From NCBI RefSeq assembly GCF_900112185.1, contig NZ_FOKP01000012.1, positions 1 through 64,000 on the forward strand: a DNA stretch of 64,000 nt. Direction: 5' to 3'. The translations under genes were made by a program, and so were the position numbers. Position 1 is the first letter of the stretch; each line of letters opens with the position of its first letter. The notes beneath the pieces are model-generated. The model had not been told where the DNA came from, did not search any database, and saw only the letters and a list, made by a program, of their open reading frames with translations. The DNA is from Allobosea sp. CRIB-10 (GTDB taxonomy: Bacteria > Pseudomonadota > Alphaproteobacteria > Rhizobiales > Beijerinckiaceae). Shown here in pieces: positions 18,015-26,350 of this stretch.

Positions 18015-21000
18015 TCGCCCGCTTGATCGCTTGGTCGGCGCGCAACTTGGTCCTGGTGTTTGTCGGAGCGGCCTTCGCTGTGGCAGCCGGCGTCTACGCG
18101 CTCAGGACCTTGCCGCTCGACGCCATTCCGGACCTCTCCGACGTTCAGGTCATCGTCTACACCGAGTATCCCGGCCAGGCGCCGCAGGTGATCGAAGACC
18201 AGGTTACCTATCCGCTGACGACGTCAATGCTGACCGTGCCGAAGGCGCGCGTCGTGCGCGGCTTCTCCTTCTTCGGCGTCTCCTTCGTGTACGTGATCTT
18301 CGAGGATGGCACCGACCCCTATTGGGCGCGCTCGCGCGTGCTCGAATATCTCAACACGGCAGCGCGCCGTCTGCCCTCAGGTGTGACCCCAACGCTCGGG
18401 CCGGACGCGACCGGCGTCGGCTGGGTTTATCAATACGCCGTGATGGCCAAGGACATGACCCTGGCCGAATTGCGCTCGCTGCAGGATTGGAGAATCCGTT
18501 TTGCCGCGTCGCGTGCCGAGGGTGTGGCCGAGGTCGCCAGCGTCGGCGGCTTCGTCAAGCAATATGCGATCGTGGTCGATCCGGTGCGGCTGCGCGCCCA
18601 GGGCGTCTCGCTGGCGGTGCTGCGCGAGGCCGTCCGCAGCAGTAATCTCGACGTCGGCGGGCGCACTGTCGAGCTCAGCGAGTTCGAGTTCATGGTGCGC
18701 GGTCGCGGCTATCTGAAGTCGATCGCCGATATCGAGAACATCGTCCTGAAGAGCGATCGGGGCGTGCCGCTTCGCCTCTCCGATGTCGCCCGGGTCGAGA
18801 TCGGGCCGGACGAGCGGCGCGGTATCACCGAGCTCAACGGCGAGGGCGAGGTCGCTAGCGGCATCATCTTGCAGCGCTTCGGGGCCAACGCGCTTGCCGT
18901 GATCGAGCGCGCCAAGGCGCGCCTCGCCGAGATCGTGCCGAGCCTGCCGGGCGGGACCGAGATCGTATCGGTCTATGATCGCTCCGGATTGATCGAGCGG
19001 GCGATCGAGACGCTGAAGGGCACGCTGATCGAAGAGAGCATCATCGTCGCCCTGGTTTGCGTCGTCTTCCTGCTGCATCTGCGCAGCGCCCTGGTGGCGA
19101 TTATCATGCTACCGGTCGGTATCCTGATGGCCTTCGCGGCAATGAAGGCGCTCGGCCTCGGCTCGAACATCATGAGCCTCGGCGGCATCGCGATTGCCGT
19201 CGGCGCCATGATCGATGCCGCCATCGTCATGATCGAAAACGCCCACAAGCACCTTGAACGGGCAGCGCCCGACAAGCCGCGCATCGAGATCCTGATCGAG
19301 GCGGCAAGCGAGGTCGGGCCGGCATTATTCTTCAGCCTGCTCGTCATCACAGTGTCGTTCCTGCCGATCTTCACGCTCGAGGCGGAGGAAGGCCGATTGT
19401 TCGGGCCGCTCGCTTACACCAAGACCTTCGCCATGGCGGCGGCGGCCTGGCTCTCGGTGACGCTGGTGCCGGCGCTGATGGTCGTGTTCGTCAGAGGAAG
19501 GATCATTCCGGAGCACAAGAACCCGATCAACCGGGTCCTGATCGCACTCTACCGCCCGCTCATCCGCGGCGTGCTCAAGGCCAAGGTGCTGACGATCCTG
19601 CTGGCCCTGGCGGCCCTCGGCGTCAGCGTCTGGCCGGCGCGGCAGCTCGGCTCCGAGTTCATGCCGACGCTGAACGAGGGCACGCTGATGTACATGCCGA
19701 CGACCTTGCCCGGCATCTCCGTGACCAAGGCGGCCGAGCTTCTGCAAACTCAGAACCGAATCATCCGCTCCTTCCCGGAGGTCGCCTCGGTCTACGGCAA
19801 GGCTGGCCGCGCCCAGACCGCGACCGATCCGGCGCCGACCGAGATGTTCGAAACCATCATCAACCTGAAACCCAAGACGGAATGGCGCGACGGTGTCACC
19901 CTCGACAGCCTCAAGGCTGAGATGGACAAGGCGCTCCAGTTCCCCGGCGTCTCCAATGCCTGGACGCAGCCGATCCGAGCCCGCATCGACATGTTGGCGA
20001 CCGGCATCCGCACGCCGATCGGCGTCAAGGTTTTCGGCACGGATCTGGCACAGATGGAGGCGGTATCTCGACAAATCGAAACCGTCCTTAAGGCGGTGCC
20101 GGGAACGAGCAGCGCCTATGCCGAGCGTGTCATCGGCGGCTACTTCCTCGACATCGTGCCGGACAGGATCGCGCTCGGGCGCTACGGGCTTTCTGTCGGC
20201 GACGTCCAGAATGCGATCGTGATGGCGATGGGCGGCGAGACTGTGACGACGACGGTCGAGGGGCGCGAGCGCTACGGCGTCATCATCCGCTACCCCCGCG
20301 ACCTGCGCTCCGATCCGCAGGCGATCGCCCGCGAGGTCCAGGTTTCGACCCCTTCCGGTGCCAGCGTGCCGCTCGGCGAGGTCGCGAGTGTCGAACGCAA
20401 GCGCGGCGCGACATCGATCCGCACCGAGAACGGCGAACTGGCGGTTTACATCTTCGTCGACACCGTCGGACGTGATCTCGGCGGCTATGTTCGCGATGCC
20501 CAGAACGCGATCACGCAAAGCATCACGCTGCCGGCAGGCTACCGCATCGCCTGGAGCGGCCAGTTCGAATACCTTGAACGGGCCGAGGCCCGCCTCAAGC
20601 TTGTCGTGCCCGTGACACTCGCGATCATCTTCCTGCTGCTCTACCTGAACTTCCGCAGGTTGACCGAGACCATCATTGTCATGCTCTCACTGCCCTTCGC
20701 CCTGGTCGGCGGCGTCTGGCTGCTCTGGTGGCAGGGCTTCAACATGTCGGTGGCGGTCGCCGTCGGGTTCATCGCGCTCGCCGGCGTTGCCGCCGAGACT
20801 GGCGTGATCATGCTGATCTATCTGGACCATGCGCTCAGCGAGGTGCGGGCGCGCTGCGTCGCGCAGGGGAGGGCCTTCACGCGTGCCGATCTGCACGAGG
20901 CGATTATGCTCGGCGCGGTCGAGCGCGTGCGGCCGAAGATCATGACGGTGGTCGCGATCATGGCCGGCCTCATGCCGATCCTGTGGAACACCGGCACCGG

Positions 21001-21217
21001 CTCGGAGGTGATGCAGCGCATCGCCGTGCCGATGATCGGCGGCATGGTCTCCTCGACCGTGCTGACGCTGCTGGTGATCCCGGCGATCTACGGCCTGATC
21101 AAGGGCTGGCGGCTGCCGCCGGCCCAGGAGACAGACAGCAAGGCAATCGCGCCCACGCCGGTGCACCAGCGAGCTGCGGCTGCTACTTCAATGGAGGAAC
21201 CAACATGCACGACATGA
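18011..21217 (+). CDS. cusA: CusA-like heavy-metal RND efflux pump
   Basis: A 1068-residue proton-driven inner-membrane pump of the HME-RND class, full length for the family. It opens with IARLIAWSARNLVLV and carries TLPLDAIPDLSDVQVI. Charged residues of the proton relay occur in AIAVGAMIDAAIVMIENAHK. Met-rich periplasmic stretches include GTLMYMPTTLPGIS and PTEMFETI, as in Cu/Ag pumps. The C-terminal helices end near VIPAIYGLIKGW. It overlaps a 36-residue small ORF at its 3' end. Confidence 0.97.
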   Translation: MIARLIAWSARNLVLVFVGAAFAVAAGVYALRTLPLDAIPDLSDVQVIVYTEYPGQAPQVIEDQVTYPLTTSMLTVPKARVVRGFSFFGVSFVYVIFEDGTDPYWARSRVLEYLNTAARRLPSGVTPTLGPDATGVGWVYQYAVMAKDMTLAELRSLQDWRIRFAASRAEGVAEVASVGGFVKQYAIVVDPVRLRAQGVSLAVLREAVRSSNLDVGGRTVELSEFEFMVRGRGYLKSIADIENIVLKSDRGVPLRLSDVARVEIGPDERRGITELNGEGEVASGIILQRFGANALAVIERAKARLAEIVPSLPGGTEIVSVYDRSGLIERAIETLKGTLIEESIIVALVCVVFLLHLRSALVAIIMLPVGILMAFAAMKALGLGSNIMSLGGIAIAVGAMIDAAIVMIENAHKHLERAAPDKPRIEILIEAASEVGPALFFSLLVITVSFLPIFTLEAEEGRLFGPLAYTKTFAMAAAAWLSVTLVPALMVVFVRGRIIPEHKNPINRVLIALYRPLIRGVLKAKVLTILLALAALGVSVWPARQLGSEFMPTLNEGTLMYMPTTLPGISVTKAAELLQTQNRIIRSFPEVASVYGKAGRAQTATDPAPTEMFETIINLKPKTEWRDGVTLDSLKAEMDKALQFPGVSNAWTQPIRARIDMLATGIRTPIGVKVFGTDLAQMEAVSRQIETVLKAVPGTSSAYAERVIGGYFLDIVPDRIALGRYGLSVGDVQNAIVMAMGGETVTTTVEGRERYGVIIRYPRDLRSDPQAIAREVQVSTPSGASVPLGEVASVERKRGATSIRTENGELAVYIFVDTVGRDLGGYVRDAQNAITQSITLPAGYRIAWSGQFEYLERAEARLKLVVPVTLAIIFLLLYLNFRRLTETIIVMLSLPFALVGGVWLLWWQGFNMSVAVAVGFIALAGVAAETGVIMLIYLDHALSEVRARCVAQGRAFTRADLHEAIMLGAVERVRPKIMTVVAIMAGLMPILWNTGTGSEVMQRIAVPMIGGMVSSTVLTLLVIPAIYGLIKGWRLPPAQETDSKAIAPTPVHQRAAAATSMEEPTCTT

Positions 21218-21315
21218 TGAGTATGGGCTGGAGTATGGGGGCGCTGCACTGGCTCGGTGTCGCCGTGCTGCTGTTAGCGATCGCGGCGCTTGTCAAATAC
21301 GTCTTCTTTCGGTGA
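21205..21315 (+). CDS. 36-residue single-helix membrane peptide
   Basis: ATG 21205 lies inside the end of cusA in another frame, preceded by atggaggaacc, a strong ribosome site. The peptide starts MHDMMSMGWSMG, which is Met/His-rich and could bind Cu(I), followed by one membrane helix (LHWLGVAVLLLAIAALVKYVFF). The ribosome site and metal-like N-terminus make it a likely real gene coupled to cusA. Small peptides of this kind occur in copper loci, but I do not recognise a named family. Confidence 0.65.
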   Translation: MHDMMSMGWSMGALHWLGVAVLLLAIAALVKYVFFR

Positions 21316-21360
21316 AGGCGCTGAAAATACGTCAAATGGGCAAGATTCAAGGAGAATACC

Positions 21361-21852
21361 ATGCAGATCGAGATTTCACCGACCCGCCGCGGGTTGATGA
21401 TCGGAGCGGCGCAAGCATGCGCCGCTTTGGCGCTGGCCGGAACGGCGGCGGCCTCGGAAACACTGCCGAAGCTGACCGTGACCCGCGATCCGAACTGCGG
21501 TTGTTGCGGCAACTGGGTGGAGCACATGAAAGCCGCGGGTTTTCCGGTCGACGTGGTCCAGGTCGATGACGTCATGCCGCTCAAGGCCAGGCTCGGGGTA
21601 CCGGAGGCCTTGATGTCCTGCCACACAGCCGAGATCGGCGGTTATGTCATTGAAGGCCATGTCCCGGCCGAAGCGGTGAAGCGCTTGCTCACCGAGCGTC
21701 CGAAGGCGACGGGAATCGCGGTTGCCGACATGCCGGTCGGCTCGCCCGGGATGGAGGTGCCTGGTCAGGCGCCGCAGACCTACGATATCGCCATTTTTTC
21801 CGCTGGCAGGCAGAACATATTCGCGCGCTATCGCGGGTTGCAGCAGATCTGA
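21361..21852 (+). CDS. DUF411-family exported metal-binding protein
   Basis: A 163-residue protein with a Tat-like N-terminus (RRGLMIGAAQ) and signal cleavage near AAASE. The conserved DUF411 pattern is visible: DPNCGCCGNWVEHM with three cysteines, a later MSCHTAEIGGYVIEGHVPAEA and IAVADMPVGSPGME. DUF411 proteins are common in copper and silver loci and probably bind metal in the periplasm. The start follows aaggagaatacc. Its stop overlaps the start of the split Crp/Fnr gene (TGATG). Confidence 0.88.
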   Translation: MQIEISPTRRGLMIGAAQACAALALAGTAAASETLPKLTVTRDPNCGCCGNWVEHMKAAGFPVDVVQVDDVMPLKARLGVPEALMSCHTAEIGGYVIEGHVPAEAVKRLLTERPKATGIAVADMPVGSPGMEVPGQAPQTYDIAIFSAGRQNIFARYRGLQQI

Positions 21853-21973
21853 TGATTGAGACGGCAATTTTCGGCACGGCAGCCGAAGGTGGACGCCTTC
21901 CGCAGGTTGAATAGAGCTGGCTCGGTTGATCTGAACAGTTTTGGCGCTTTCGCTAAGTGGGTTTCAGCCTTGG

Positions 21974-22804
21974 TTATGCCGCGGCCGGGATTGGCAGCAG
22001 CGCGTTGAAGTAGGCTTGGTCGGGCGTCTGGCGTCCCAAGCCCTGATGAGGCCTCCGGGTGTTGAAGAAGTCGAGATACCGGCCGATCGAGGCACGGGCC
22101 TCTGACACGCTGGCATAGGCGCGCAGATAGACCTCCTCGTATTTGACCGATTTCCAGAGGCGTTCGACGAAGACGTTGTCGCGCCAGGCGCCCTTGCCGT
22201 CCATGCTGATCCTGATGTCGGCTGCGATCAGCAGGCCGGTGAACTCGCGGCTGGTGAACTGCGAGCCCTGGTCCGTATTGAAGATCTCCGGCTTGCCGAA
22301 GCGGGCCATGGCGTCCTCGACCGCCTCGATGCAGAAGGCGGTGTCCATCGTGATCGAGAGCCGCCAGGCCAGGACCTTGCGGCTGAACCAGTCGACGACG
22401 GCCGTGAGATAGACGAAGCCCCGCGCCATTGGGATGTAGGTGATATCCATCGCCCAGACCTGGTTGGGACGCGTCACCGGCAGCTTGCGCAGCAGATAGG
22501 GGAAGACCGCGTGCCCCGGAGCCCGCTTCGAGGTGTTCGGCCTGCGATAGAGCGCTTCGACCCCCATGCGCCGCATCAGCGTGGCGACATGCAGGCGCCC
22601 CGTGACATGCCCCTCGGCATTGAGAAGGCCTTGCAACATCCGGCTGCCGGCGAAGGGATATTCCAGATGCAGCGCATCGATCCGGCGCATCAGAGCCAGA
22701 TCGGCAGCCGGAACCGCGCGGGGCAGATAGTAGACGCTGCCCCGGCTGATCCTCAGAACCTTCGCCTGCCGGCTGAGCGGCAGATCGTGCTGACGGTCGA
22801 TCAT
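21974..22804 (-). CDS. IS3-family transposase OrfB (integrase core)
   Basis: A 276-residue DDE integrase-type catalytic subunit. An N-terminal HTH_21-like part (KVLRISRGSVYYLPRA..LHLEYPFAGSRML) precedes the rve core: first Asp in WAMDITYIP, second in FNTDQGSQFTS, Glu in FVERLWKSVKYEEVYL; the end FFNTRRPHQGLGRQTPDQAY is typical. Its start overlaps the OrfA stop by 4 bases (ATGA), indicating coupling instead of the programmed frameshift common in the family. Confidence 0.95.
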   Translation of the reverse strand: MIDRQHDLPLSRQAKVLRISRGSVYYLPRAVPAADLALMRRIDALHLEYPFAGSRMLQGLLNAEGHVTGRLHVATLMRRMGVEALYRRPNTSKRAPGHAVFPYLLRKLPVTRPNQVWAMDITYIPMARGFVYLTAVVDWFSRKVLAWRLSITMDTAFCIEAVEDAMARFGKPEIFNTDQGSQFTSREFTGLLIAADIRISMDGKGAWRDNVFVERLWKSVKYEEVYLRAYASVSEARASIGRYLDFFNTRRPHQGLGRQTPDQAYFNALLPIPAAA

Positions 22805-23112
22805 CGCTTTGCGCTCAGAAGGCCGGCCTTCCCGAGCGCGCCGGACAAAAAATCATTCTCCAGCGTCAGTTCCCCGATCTTCGCGTGCAGCGTCTTCACG
22901 TCGACCGCAGGAGCTGGCGCTGCGGCCTTCGCCTCGCCGTCGAACACGCCCGCAGCCCCGTCGAGAAGCTGATTGCGCCATTGCGTGATCTGGTTCGGAT
23001 GCACGTCGAACTGCTGCGCCAGCTCGACGATCGTCTTCTCGCCCCTCACGGCTGCAAGGGCCACCTTCGCCTTGAAGGCCGGCGTGTGGTTCCGCCGCGG
23101 TCGTTTCGCCAT
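22801..23112 (-). CDS. IS3-family transposase OrfA (helix-turn-helix)
   Basis: A 103-residue DNA-binding subunit with the HTH_8 pattern RRNHTPAFKAKVALAAVRGE..VHPNQITQWRNQL and a C-terminal leucine-zipper-like part. I chose ATG 23112, preceded by caggagag, over the longer frame to 23160. Confidence 0.9.
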   Translation of the reverse strand: MAKRPRRNHTPAFKAKVALAAVRGEKTIVELAQQFDVHPNQITQWRNQLLDGAAGVFDGEAKAAAPAPAVDVKTLHAKIGELTLENDFLSGALGKAGLLSAKR

Positions 23113-23820
23113 GGTCTCTCCTGTCGCGGCCATCATGCCGCCTTCAGGCAGAAACTCCACTTATCCGACCTGTACAGTTTTCCCGAGCCAGCTCTGAATC
23201 AATCCTCGTGGGATTGAAACCAACCATCCGGCAACTCGCGGCAGGCGAAACGCTGTTCGCGACGGGAGATGCGACCCGGGGCTTCTTCGTGGTCCGGAAG
23301 GGACAGATCCGTCTGGTCCGCTTCGGCGCGAGCGGACGCGAGACGGTCCTCTTTGTCGCCAGGCCGGGAGAGCGTTTCGCAGAGGCTTCGCTTTTTGCGG
23401 GAACCTATCACTGCGATGCGCAGGCCGTGACCGAGAGTACGGTCGCATGCTTTCCCAAGACGGAAGCGCTCGCCATGCTGCAGAACGATGCGGATGCGCG
23501 ACTGGACCTGACGGCCGATTTTGCGCGGCAGGTCATGGAGCTCCGGTCTGCCCTGACCCTGCGCGACATCCGCTCGGCGCGCGAGCGTTTACTTGCCCAT
23601 CTTGTGGCACAAGCCGGAGCGGATGGCCGAACTGTCGCCATCAAGGGACTGCTGAAAGATCTCGCCGCCACCATCGGCCTGACGCCCGAGGTCCTCTATC
23701 GGACGCTGGCGCAGCTCGAGGCTCAACGGGCTATCCAAAGAGGCGACGGAACGATCACGCTGACATGATTGCAATCATGTCGTGGCGTGGTCTGCCCCCA
23801 TTGGGTGGCCCACTTGTAAT

Positions 23821-23941
23821 CTAATGCATGGTCGGCTTCGCGGCGATGTCTGGCGCTTGGTTTGGGGGCGGCACAATGGCGGCCGGGGCCGGAGGCCTGT
23901 ATCCGAGCGATGAGTGAGGTCGCAAGGTGTTGTACAACAAG
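23821..23941 (-). pseudogene. C-terminal fragment of another IS3-family transposase
   Basis: The minus strand encodes LLYNTLRPHSSLGYRPPAP followed by a Pro/Ala tail and a stop at 23821-23823. The motif is the usual C-terminus of IS3-family OrfB proteins but differs from the intact copy next door. Nothing of the catalytic core remains. The rest of 23769-24105 shows no gene. Confidence 0.65.
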
Positions 23942-24105
23942 GCTTGGGAACGCCCACGGAAAAGCAACGAGCTTGATGGCACGTTGAGCAACTCCTAAAA
24001 ACTAATAGCGCTCCCGAGAGATACAAGGTGTCAGGAAAGACACGCGAGAAGATATCCATCGAGGAAGCCGCGATCTGATGCTCCCGGTGTAGGGGAGGGC
24101 TGACC

Positions 24106-24477
24106 ATGAGTCTCGTGGTTTGGTACAACACGCGCTGTCCCCTCTGCGACGCCGGCATTGGCCGTCAGCGGAACAAGCTTCTCGACGCAGTGAAAACCGG
24201 AGTCATCGAATTCCGGGACATCAATCGGGAGCCAGAAACACTCGTAAAATTCGGCGCGACGCTCGAAGACGTGCGTCGGCGCCTTCATGCGACCAACGAA
24301 GCGGGTCAATTGTTGGTTGGCGCCGACGTCGTCATCGCGGTCTGGCGTCTCACGCCAGGTGAACGTTGGCTCGCAGCAGTGGCGGGCAACCTGATCGTCC
24401 GGCCCGCAACTCGTTTTGTCTATGATCGCTTCGCGGATCTTCTCTACGCCTGGAACAGGCGCTGCGGCCGTTGGTGA
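24106..24477 (+). CDS. DCC-family (DUF393) thiol-redox protein
   Basis: A 123-residue protein whose N-terminus WYNTRCPLCDAGIG fits the DCC family motif (CPLC), related to thiol-disulfide oxidoreductases. Later family features are FRDINREPETLVKFG and a hydrophobic C-terminal part. It begins after gaggg and stands alone between an IS fragment and a convergent aminotransferase gene. A redox partner is not evident. Confidence 0.75.
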   Translation: MSLVVWYNTRCPLCDAGIGRQRNKLLDAVKTGVIEFRDINREPETLVKFGATLEDVRRRLHATNEAGQLLVGADVVIAVWRLTPGERWLAAVAGNLIVRPATRFVYDRFADLLYAWNRRCGRW

Positions 24478-24616
24478 TGCAGCAAAGCGTCGAGCCACGA
24501 GCATCGCATTTGATTCGCCGCGGGAATTCCGCAGGCCACGGAGCGCGCTGCCTATTCCCCAAGGTCGCCGATATGCGCGGGGGCGCCGCCCCATGGTCTT
24601 CAAGTATACATCTTGA

Positions 24617-25816
24617 CTATCGTTCCAGTTCCTGAACGGCCTCAAAAAGCCGTTCTAGCTCCTCATCTGAGTTGTAGTAGTGCGGCGAGGCGCGGACGAT
24701 GACCGGAAGATCGCGAAGGCTTGCGTCGAGGAGCGTGCTGCTGGGCTTGGAGACGCTGACGCTAATCCCTTTGGCCGTCAGCGCGGCTCGAACGGCCTCG
24801 GCCGCGTAGCCCTCGATGGAAAAGCTCACGATTGCCGCCCGATCCCGGCCGAGATCGTGAAGCGTCAGGCGTGGGATGGCGGCAAGTTCGGTTCGGATGC
24901 GGTCGGCAAGAAGCCGGCAGCGAGCCTCGATCCGCTTAAGTCCGAGCGCGAGCGCATAATCGATAGCTGCTCCCAGCCCGAGCCTCGAAGCGTAGTTCTT
25001 CTCCCAGGTCTCGAAGCGGCGCGCGTCGGGCCGCAGCACATAGCGATCGGGTTCGACCCAAGGTGCGCCGAAATGATCGATCATCGCCGGTTCGAGCTGA
25101 TCGAGGAGCCCGCGCCGGACATAGAGGAAGCCGGTGCCGCGAGGACCGCGCAGGAACTTGCGGCCGGTCGCCGTGAGCAGATCGCAGCCAATCTCCGCGA
25201 CATCAATCGAGATCTGGCCCACTGCCTGGCACGCATCGAGGAGATAGGTGATGCCGTGCCGGCGAGCGATCTTGCCGATGGCGGCCGCGGGGTTGATCAG
25301 TCCGCCATTGGTCGGGATCCAGGTGATGGCGATCAGTTTGACGCGCTCATCGATCATCGCGTCAAGGGCTGCGGGGTTCACGGCTCCCGTCTCGTCGTCC
25401 GGAACGACCTCGACCGTCGCGCCGGTACGCCGCGCGACTTGAAGGAAGGCTACGTAGTTGGCCGCATATTCCGCCCGCGCCGTCAGGATGCGGTCGCCGG
25501 GTCTGAAGCTTTGCGCATAGAACGCCATCTGCCAGGCGACGGTAGCGTTCTCTGTCAGGGCGATCTCGCTGATATCGGCATTGATCAGCCGGGCGACTGA
25601 GCCGTAGACCGCCGAGATGGCGTCCGCCTCGGCTTCCGCGGCCTCGTAGCCGCCTAGCATCGCCTCGCGATCGAGATGCTGCTTCATGGCGGCAATGACT
25701 GGCAAAGGCATCAGCGCGGCCCCCGCATTATTGAAGTGAGCGCGGTGGGCGGCGCCCGGTGTCTCGGCGCGCAGGGCGTCGATGTCGAGAGGCTGGTCCA
25801 TTGCTTTGTGAGCCAT
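24617..25816 (-). CDS. Class V aminotransferase / cysteine-desulfurase-fold enzyme
   Basis: A 399-residue PLP enzyme. The fold motifs are HFNNAGAALMP, AEYAANYVAF, ITWIPTNGG, the Asp in LLDACQAVGQ and the probable Schiff-base Lys in TATGRKFLRGPRGTGFLY. The sequence belongs to the broad class V (NifS/isopenicillin epimerase-like) group; no mobile-loop Cys that would prove cysteine desulfurase activity is obvious. It lies 12 bp after cueR in the same direction and so is probably in the copA-cueR operon, which is unusual. Substrate unknown. Confidence 0.8.
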   Translation of the reverse strand: MAHKAMDQPLDIDALRAETPGAAHRAHFNNAGAALMPLPVIAAMKQHLDREAMLGGYEAAEAEADAISAVYGSVARLINADISEIALTENATVAWQMAFYAQSFRPGDRILTARAEYAANYVAFLQVARRTGATVEVVPDDETGAVNPAALDAMIDERVKLIAITWIPTNGGLINPAAAIGKIARRHGITYLLDACQAVGQISIDVAEIGCDLLTATGRKFLRGPRGTGFLYVRRGLLDQLEPAMIDHFGAPWVEPDRYVLRPDARRFETWEKNYASRLGLGAAIDYALALGLKRIEARCRLLADRIRTELAAIPRLTLHDLGRDRAAIVSFSIEGYAAEAVRAALTAKGISVSVSKPSSTLLDASLRDLPVIVRASPHYYNSDEELERLFEAVQELER

Positions 25817-25828
25817 CAGCCGGTCGTT

Positions 25829-26323
25829 TCAGTGCTGCACACTTGCCGACGACTTCGCGTCGTCGCAGGTGCATTCCGCATCGTGCCGCTCCTTGCGAGG
25901 GGCCTTTTTTTTGACCGCCGTATCGAGCGCTACGGCGGGGTCGGCCAAGTCGGCTAGGATGGGGCAATCGGGGCGCTCGTCGCCATGACAGGTCTGGGCC
26001 AGGTGCCGGAGCGTCTGCGACATCGCTTGAAGCTCGGCGATCTTCATCTCGAGATCGCGAACATGCTTCATGGCGAAGGCCTTCACATCGGCGCTGGCCC
26101 GGCTCTTGTCGCGCCAGAGCGCCAGCAACTCGCGCGCCTCCTCGATCGAGAACCCGAGCGTCCGGGCCCGCTTGATGAAGCGCAGCGCGTGAATGTCGTC
26201 GCTGCTGTAGACGCGATAACCTGCCTCGGTGCGGACGGGCGCTTGGATCAGACCGATGCTCTCATAGTAGCGGATCATCTTGGCGGCCACACCCGAGGTG
26301 GTGGCGGCTTGTCCTATGTTCAT
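25829..26323 (-). CDS. cueR: CueR-type Cu(I)-responsive MerR regulator
   Basis: A 164-residue MerR-family activator. The N-terminal helix-turn-helix is MNIGQAATTSGVAAKMIRYY followed by YESIGLI and RTEAGYRVYS. The dimer helix is followed by a metal loop with CHGDERPDC, the two-Cys arrangement of CueR-like Cu(I) sensors. The C-terminal tail beyond it is about 30 residues longer than usual and adds ECTCDDAKSSASVQH, with another CxC. It lies 27 bp after copA. Three promoters with matching dyads and long spacers lie in the window. Confidence 0.93.
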   Translation of the reverse strand: MNIGQAATTSGVAAKMIRYYESIGLIQAPVRTEAGYRVYSSDDIHALRFIKRARTLGFSIEEARELLALWRDKSRASADVKAFAMKHVRDLEMKIAELQAMSQTLRHLAQTCHGDERPDCPILADLADPAVALDTAVKKKAPRKERHDAECTCDDAKSSASVQH

Positions 26324-26350
26324 GGCATCGCTCCCTTCAGAGGTTCGACT

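Larger units (their letters stand above)
21913..23195 (-). mobile_element. IS3-family insertion sequence, complete, 1283 bp
   Basis: Two transposase frames lie between imperfect inverted repeats whose outer 13 bases are identical: AGAGCTGGCTCGG at 21913-21925 and its complement at 23183-23195. The similarity continues inward patchily (CTG-ACAG, then TAAGTGG). A 4-bp direct repeat gaat flanks it at 21909-21912 and 23196-23199. The clean duplication and in-frame restoration of the host gene show simple insertion. Confidence 0.9.
21852..23768 (+). pseudogene. Crp/Fnr-type regulator gene split by an IS3-family element
   Basis: Removing the element (21913-23195) and one copy of the 4-bp duplication gaat joins ATG 21852 in frame with the downstream ORF: the junction reads RLPQVE-S-ILVGLK. 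The joined protein (about 211 residues) has a cyclic-nucleotide-binding-like domain (RQLAAGETLFATGD, GFFVVRKGQIRLVRF) and a C-terminal helix-turn-helix (IKGLLKDLAATIGLTPEVLYRTLAQLE). The downstream part alone can start at GTG 23208 and would lack about 22 N-terminal residues, so partial function is possible. It overlapped the DUF411 gene translationally, suggesting it belonged to the copper operon. Confidence 0.85.

Noticed and set aside
19325..20518. 397-residue minus-strand frame inside cusA
   Set aside because: Shadow of the RND pump.
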